NCBI GenBank assembly: GCA_903834845.1 | Contig: CAILKW010000290.1 | Span: 1 to 48,097, forward strand | Reading direction: 5' to 3' | DNA length: 48,097 nucleotides | Source of the DNA: an uncultured Bacteroidia bacterium | GTDB lineage: Bacteria; Bacteroidota; Bacteroidia; Bacteroidales; Prolixibacteraceae | Shown: piece after piece, positions 43,873-48,097 of the stretch | Layout of the letters: each line of letters opens with the position of its first letter | Position numbering within the stretch: the stretch's first letter is position 1 | Notes under the pieces: model-generated | What the model saw: the letters and a program-made list of their open reading frames with translations, nothing else | What the model was told of the DNA's origin: nothing | Databases searched by the model: none | Program-made: the position numbers and the translations under genes

Positions 43873-46800
43873 CTATGATATTGGATTAGGGAACATACCC
43901 GTTTCCGTTTCCATTTCATTAATTGAAGTTGTCGGAGTAAATTTTTTAAAAGTAATATCTGCAACTATGTCTGAATTTTCAGTAATTATGACCGGCGAAT
44001 TGTCAACGGTAATAATAATCTTTCTGCCTTCCATCGTATGAGTTTGAGAAATGATCTTTCTTCCGGACTTCAGCGTAACTTTAACCGATTTTGGTTCATA
44101 GTTTTCTCCTAACTCCAACCTGAATGTTTGCATTTTCATCTGACCATATTTTATCTCTATTTTTGACACTTGCTTACCAGATGTCCTGTTTTGAGAGAAA
44201 AGTCCCCAACCTTTCGCTGATGTGAATGCTGATTTGAAGTTTTCTGGGGTAATTTTAGGTGCAAATCCTATCATGCCTTGTGGGCCGTGGTATTCAAAGC
44301 CACAAGCTGCCAGAAATACTCCATAACTTGCCATCGCCCTTGCATAGTGATCGCCACATTCCACTTCGTTCCAAGGATTTCTTTTGGATGCATGATAGCG
44401 GTCATGAATGGCTTTGGTTACAGCAAGTCCCTTTTCCAACATTCCTTCCCAAATCATGTGACCGGCAGCCTGATATTCAAAGCCGGTCATACATTCATTG
44501 AAATAAAAGTCATAGCTGACTTTCACGCGCTTGGAATCACCTTTTGGCCAGGAACACATAAGTAAACCGGCTTCACCTTCCATCGCATAAACCCTTCCTG
44601 AACCTTGTGTTTTCCGGTATAGGCCTGCATCCAAAGCAAAATTGTATTTCCATAGAGATTCGAGCGCGGTCTTTGTATTTTTTTCACTTAAAACCCTATC
44701 AAGCCCGACCTGAAAAACCCAGCTTTGGCCAAGAACCTGATCAATTTCGCAGCCGTTATATGAACCAACTTCCCCAGCTTTGCCAGGTTCACCTGTCTGG
44801 TAATAATATTCTCCGTTGAAGAGTTGTTCATCGATGTTTTTCATTCCTTTTTCGATAATCTGGCGGCATCGTGTGGCAAAATCTGGCTCCCCCATTTCGG
44901 TAGCCATGGCTTCACCGGCACGTAAAGCTGCCAGATAGATTGAGCTAAGCCATGAGATTTTACCAAACCACGGACGATCGAGCGTGTTCATCTGATCTCC
45001 TTCCAATATTCCGTCATTGTTCGAATCACGGCTAAACAACGGGTTAAACATTAGTTTGATCTTATTCCAATTGGTTTTTAGAAAGGTGTTATCTGCTGAC
45101 ATTTGGTGTTCACGATAAATGCGCAAAATGGTTCCCGACTGGCCGTCAATCGCCAGTCCCTTATCATACTCACCACGAAATCCACTTATTCCTGTTTCCT
45201 GATTGAGTGAAAGTCCCAGATCAACGCGTTGCCGGGTGTCCCGTTCGATATCGGGGAATATCCGCGCCATTGCCTGAGCATAATGCCAAACGTGGGTACA
45301 TGTTCCCTGACAACATCCAACACCTTCCCAAGCCCAGAAACGCCCGTTTGCGTAACGATAGCAAGTGCTTGTGGCTAAGGTCGAAGTATTTACAAATGTA
45401 CGGTCGAGGAACCAGAAAGGCAATGTTGAATTGTACCAGGTATCCCTCCATAATTTAGTCAATTTGTCGAGCCTGTCGAAATTTGATGAAACGTAGTTGG
45501 CAACCGAAAATGCTGAATTAAATTTATTGGAATAATAACGTCCGGAGCCTACTTTATTATCCACCAGATTGGGAAAAAACCAGCTTATCAGAAAGGTAAC
45601 CTTGGAGGATTGCTTTGGTGCCAGTATCAGTTTGCGTCCCAGCTGACCGCTCGTTTTTTCGCTTAAAATAGCATTAGGCTGATTGTTTTCAACAATTTCG
45701 GCAGGATTGCCGAGTAGTGCCAACCCCATTGTCCCATAATCGGGCAAGTTTTCCATGTTGGTTGAAGCACCCGGGCTATCACTAAATGTAATTTTCCCGA
45801 TACCAATATTCCCCCAACCGCCCTCAAAAGAATCAACAATCTCAAGATGAGCCTCCCTGCCTGTAAAATCTTTCACATAAAAAGACTGAAGTGTCATTTG
45901 GTTATTGTCCTGACCTGCCATTGTTTGTACGACCTTGCTATCTACAATCAGGTTGATGCAGGTTTGTCCTTTATGCGAACCACCGCCGATCTGGAAATTA
46001 ATGTAATTTCGGTCTATGGTAAACAAATTGCTGATTAGTTTTCCTTTAGCTTTGTCTTTATCTTGCGTTGAAGTGCCCGGGGCTGTGGCATGTGAGTTGA
46101 CCACTTGTTCGGTATCACCACCTACATCACCCTGATATGAAGGAATGTCTGTTTTCTTGATTGGTCCGTTTCCGAAAGCAGTTCCTTCAGCCGTCCAATT
46201 GGTGTAGCTTGTTTTATTCCAGTCTTCAAAAGTTTTATCGGGACGCTCATTGCCAGTAATTACGTCTTTCTCTACAGAACATTCCAGAAAAGTAAATCCG
46301 TTATTGTTAATTATTTTGTTAATGCGTTTACCACTGAATGTTGCGCGGTTGTCCAGACAAACTCCATTTTCGAGCAACCCGGTCAAATTTGCGTCAACAG
46401 GTTTAGATGATGTATTTTTGACCGTAAATTGCATAATTACAACAGGCAGACCAGAGTCGTCGGAAGCCAGAGGAATAAAGGGAGAAAAAGCTTCAAGCGT
46501 AATTTCAACGGGAATAGTGTCATCTTGGTAATTTATTTCGCCAATAGGGTATTGACCTTTAAAGCTTACGTTTGCAAATCCATTCCTATCGATAGACCAG
46601 GTTTTTCCGGCAATCGAGATTGTGAAGCTTTGTTCAAGTGGATAGTCAGGTAATAGAGGATTGGCATAATTACGGTCACCGGTTCCATGCTTTTTATTGA
46701 AAATGTCCCATCTCCAAAGGCGACCATCTCCGCCAAGATAAACTTGTCCGGTGCAGATTCCGCCAACAGGCATTCCGATGTAATTCAGTTCACCTCCCTT

Positions 46801-47064
46801 GTAAATGGTTGGTAAACCATGATCGTACAATGCTTTGACCCACGCTTCATTTAATTTTTTATCTATGGGTACTGCCTTGTTTAAATCGGCCACATTAAAG
46901 GGACCTGCCATAACCGATAATCTTGAAATACTTAAACCTCCAACCAACATACTGATTGATTTGAGAAAATTGCGGCGTTGAATATGGATCTGAGGTGATT
47001 GAGAATCAGGACCATCAAATGAGTCTTTATTTTCCATAATTTTTTGGATTTTATTACATTTCAT
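43873..47064 (-). CDS. GH116-like (DUF608) protein, Tat signal, nucleophile not evident
   Basis: The longest frame starts at ATG 47064; ATG 47037 (MENKDSF) is an alternative. 1063 residues with a Tat signal (RRNFLKSISMLVGGLSISRL). The GH116 N-terminal domain opens with YIGMPVGGICTGQVYLGGDG (about 95-114). An inserted beta-sandwich (about 265-430; FTIDRNYINFQIGGGSHKGQ, FEGGWGNIGIGKITFSD) resembles a GH32-C-like module. The (alpha/alpha)6 barrel contains GCCQGTCTHVWHYAQAMARI (about 583-602) and GDQMNTLDRPWFGKISW, with Asp696 where GH116 has its acid/base. The Glu nucleophile of GBA2 and GH116 beta-glucosidases cannot be placed: the aligned stretch has no Glu except Glu580. So it may be a different activity or a binder. 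Upstream the palindrome TTACAACTTGTAA (47081-47093) lies 17 bases before the start. Confidence 0.75.
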   Translation of the reverse strand: MKCNKIQKIMENKDSFDGPDSQSPQIHIQRRNFLKSISMLVGGLSISRLSVMAGPFNVADLNKAVPIDKKLNEAWVKALYDHGLPTIYKGGELNYIGMPVGGICTGQVYLGGDGRLWRWDIFNKKHGTGDRNYANPLLPDYPLEQSFTISIAGKTWSIDRNGFANVSFKGQYPIGEINYQDDTIPVEITLEAFSPFIPLASDDSGLPVVIMQFTVKNTSSKPVDANLTGLLENGVCLDNRATFSGKRINKIINNNGFTFLECSVEKDVITGNERPDKTFEDWNKTSYTNWTAEGTAFGNGPIKKTDIPSYQGDVGGDTEQVVNSHATAPGTSTQDKDKAKGKLISNLFTIDRNYINFQIGGGSHKGQTCINLIVDSKVVQTMAGQDNNQMTLQSFYVKDFTGREAHLEIVDSFEGGWGNIGIGKITFSDSPGASTNMENLPDYGTMGLALLGNPAEIVENNQPNAILSEKTSGQLGRKLILAPKQSSKVTFLISWFFPNLVDNKVGSGRYYSNKFNSAFSVANYVSSNFDRLDKLTKLWRDTWYNSTLPFWFLDRTFVNTSTLATSTCYRYANGRFWAWEGVGCCQGTCTHVWHYAQAMARIFPDIERDTRQRVDLGLSLNQETGISGFRGEYDKGLAIDGQSGTILRIYREHQMSADNTFLKTNWNKIKLMFNPLFSRDSNNDGILEGDQMNTLDRPWFGKISWLSSIYLAALRAGEAMATEMGEPDFATRCRQIIEKGMKNIDEQLFNGEYYYQTGEPGKAGEVGSYNGCEIDQVLGQSWVFQVGLDRVLSEKNTKTALESLWKYNFALDAGLYRKTQGSGRVYAMEGEAGLLMCSWPKGDSKRVKVSYDFYFNECMTGFEYQAAGHMIWEGMLEKGLAVTKAIHDRYHASKRNPWNEVECGDHYARAMASYGVFLAACGFEYHGPQGMIGFAPKITPENFKSAFTSAKGWGLFSQNRTSGKQVSKIEIKYGQMKMQTFRLELGENYEPKSVKVTLKSGRKIISQTHTMEGRKIIITVDNSPVIITENSDIVADITFKKFTPTTSINEMETETGMFPNPIS

Positions 47065-47501
47065 AATGTAAAATTAACTATTACAACTTGTAAAACAAAT
47101 GGACTGTGAGACTAATCCGGCAATTGTACATTTATTTTTTACATACGCCTTTCCATTTAATAATTGGTTTGTATGTCTTTCCTGAATTATTGTTTTCACT
47201 TTCGGAGGATACAAATCAGGTGCATGAGCGGCAAAGTCTTTTTATCCAATATTTATCCCCTCCCAATTACTTGGAAAACAAAACACTTTTGTTATTTTCC
47301 GGCAAATAGTCTCAACTAAATTATATGTATCTCAACTAATAAGTGGATCAACTATCAGGTTTTTAAATAGTTTATAAGATGTTCAAAATAGATTCCTTTT
47401 TTAATTCGGGGGTGGAGAGTTGGGAGAAGTTACTTTTTGGTATTTCCCACCTAAAATCTTATCTTTGTATTCAGATTTTTAGCACCTAAAAACAGTTTCG
47501 T
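47065..47501. promoter_or_regulatory. Divergent intergenic region: two repeats and a clear AAA-ATPase promoter
   Basis: The 437 bases separate the divergent GH116-like gene and AAA-ATPase gene. Contents: palindrome TTACAACTTGTAA (47081-47093) close to the GH116-like start, a direct repeat TCTCAACTAA at 47310-47319 and 47330-47339 (20 bases apart), and a promoter pair listed separately. No gene was recognised. Short frames here lack any support. Confidence 0.5.
47436..47467 (+). promoter_or_regulatory. Bacteroidota promoter of the AAA-ATPase gene
   Basis: TTTG (47436-47439), 20 bases, then TATCTTTG (47460-47467) matches the Bacteroidota housekeeping consensus TTTG - N19-21 - TAnnTTTG exactly. 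The start codon lies 35 bases downstream at 47502. This is the best promoter match in the window. Confidence 0.65.
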
Positions 47502-48097
47502 ATGTATCAGCCAATTACTACAAGCAATTACACTTTCGAAGATACCATTCGGGGCAATTATTTATACGTTGATAAAACTGAATACTTTTATCAACTAGTT
47601 AATGAAGAAAAGGGCTTCTATTTTCTTTCCCGCCCCCGCCGTTTTGGAAAATCGCTTTCGGTGTCAATCCTTAAAAATATTTTCAAAGGCAACAAAGAAC
47701 TGTTTAAAGGGCTGAAAATATATGATATGCCCTACGATTGGAAGCCATATCCTGTTATTAACCTGAATATTTCACAGGCACCGTGCGAGTCTGCTGAGAT
47801 TCTTAACGAAGGTCTTTGTACTTTGCTTCATAAATCGGCTGAAGAAAACGGATTGAAGCTTTCGGGACAAAAACACTCAGGATTGCTATTTGGGGAATTA
47901 CTCGACAAAGCATCGAAAATTGGCAAAGTAGTCATCCTTATAGACGAGTACGACAAACCGTTGGTCGAAAATATATATGCACCCCATATCGAAGAAGTCC
48001 GGCAGGTATTGGAAAACTTCTATATCAACATAAAAGCTTCGGACGAGCACCTGCGGTTTGTATTTATGACGGGTGTGACCAAATTCTCGAAGGTGTC
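47502..48097 (+). CDS. AAA-ATPase/PD-(D/E)XK nuclease family protein, N-terminal part (cut by window edge)
   Basis: Open from ATG 47502 to the right edge, 198 codons visible with no stop. MYQPITTSNYTFEDTIRGNY is the usual beginning of the AAA-ATPase-like (PF09820) family. The Walker A-type segment is FLSRPRRFGKSL and the Walker B-type is VVILIDEYDKPL, followed by FVFMTGVTKFSKV. The C-terminal nuclease part lies outside the window. It is the intact counterpart of the pseudogene at 573-1778. The two share a 23-base identical run in the ATPase region (aaaatattttcaaaggcaac plus aaa). It has its own promoter. The function of these multi-copy genes is unknown to me. Confidence 0.85.
   Translation, partial: MYQPITTSNYTFEDTIRGNYLYVDKTEYFYQLVNEEKGFYFLSRPRRFGKSLSVSILKNIFKGNKELFKGLKIYDMPYDWKPYPVINLNISQAPCESAEILNEGLCTLLHKSAEENGLKLSGQKHSGLLFGELLDKASKIGKVVILIDEYDKPLVENIYAPHIEEVRQVLENFYINIKASDEHLRFVFMTGVTKFSKV

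Noticed and set aside
1-48097. CRISPR arrays, tRNA or rRNA genes, insertion sequences, integrases
   Set aside because: No regular spacer-repeat pattern, cloverleaf, transposase or recombinase sequence was recognised on either strand.

Overview
The window looks like a chromosomal segment of a Bacteroidota bacterium. The evidence is a SusC/SusD pair, an ECF sigma/FecR pair with an STN-domain SusC, lipoproteins with Bacteroidota-style lipoboxes, promoter elements of the TTTG / TAnnTTTG type, and AAA-ATPase/PD-(D/E)XK genes of the multi-copy kind common in this phylum. A marine or sediment Bacteroidales/Marinilabiliales is plausible, but that placement is inference.

Layout. The left edge (1-1778) holds a C-terminal piece of one AAA-ATPase/nuclease gene, a small hypothetical gene on the minus strand, and a decayed second copy of the same family. 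From 1992 to 47064 every recognisable gene lies on the minus strand, so transcription runs right to left. In that order they are: a six-gene cassette (GH116-like protein, tandem-domain esterase, D-threonine-aldolase-like PLP enzyme, Tat-exported Gfo/Idh/MocA oxidoreductase, DUF6807/PmoA-like protein, cytoplasmic Gfo/Idh/MocA oxidoreductase); a regulatory trio (ECF sigma, FecR anti-sigma, STN-domain SusC) followed by SusD; then a long hydrolase run (GH51, six-hairpin glycosidase, two sulfatases, MFS sugar porter, UROD-family protein, DUF6259 protein, GH110-like beta-helix enzyme, a large clan-GH-D-like lipoprotein, SGNH esterase, RhaT transporter, GH106 rhamnosidase, second six-hairpin glycosidase, a dead UROD copy, an amidohydrolase). 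The right edge (47502 onward, plus strand) begins an intact copy of the same AAA-ATPase family, with a good promoter in front.

How the genes fit together. This is a polysaccharide utilization locus. SusC/SusD would bind and import oligosaccharide. The STN domain of SusC would signal through FecR to the ECF sigma factor, which would activate the locus. The enzymes point to a sulfated or esterified glycan with terminal L-rhamnose (GH106, RhaT), L-arabinofuranose (GH51) and possibly alpha-1,3-galactose (GH110-like). Two formylglycine sulfatases and two esterases would remove substituents. Several genes belong to poorly characterised families (six-hairpin glycosidases, DUF6259, the 996-residue TIM-barrel lipoprotein, UROD-like, DUF6807), and these are the most likely source of new activities.

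Signs of decay or rearrangement: rhaT has an apparent frameshift, a second UROD gene survives only as a C-terminal remnant, and AAA-ATPase copies in the same orientation lie on both sides of the locus. No tRNA, rRNA, CRISPR array, insertion sequence or integrase was recognised.
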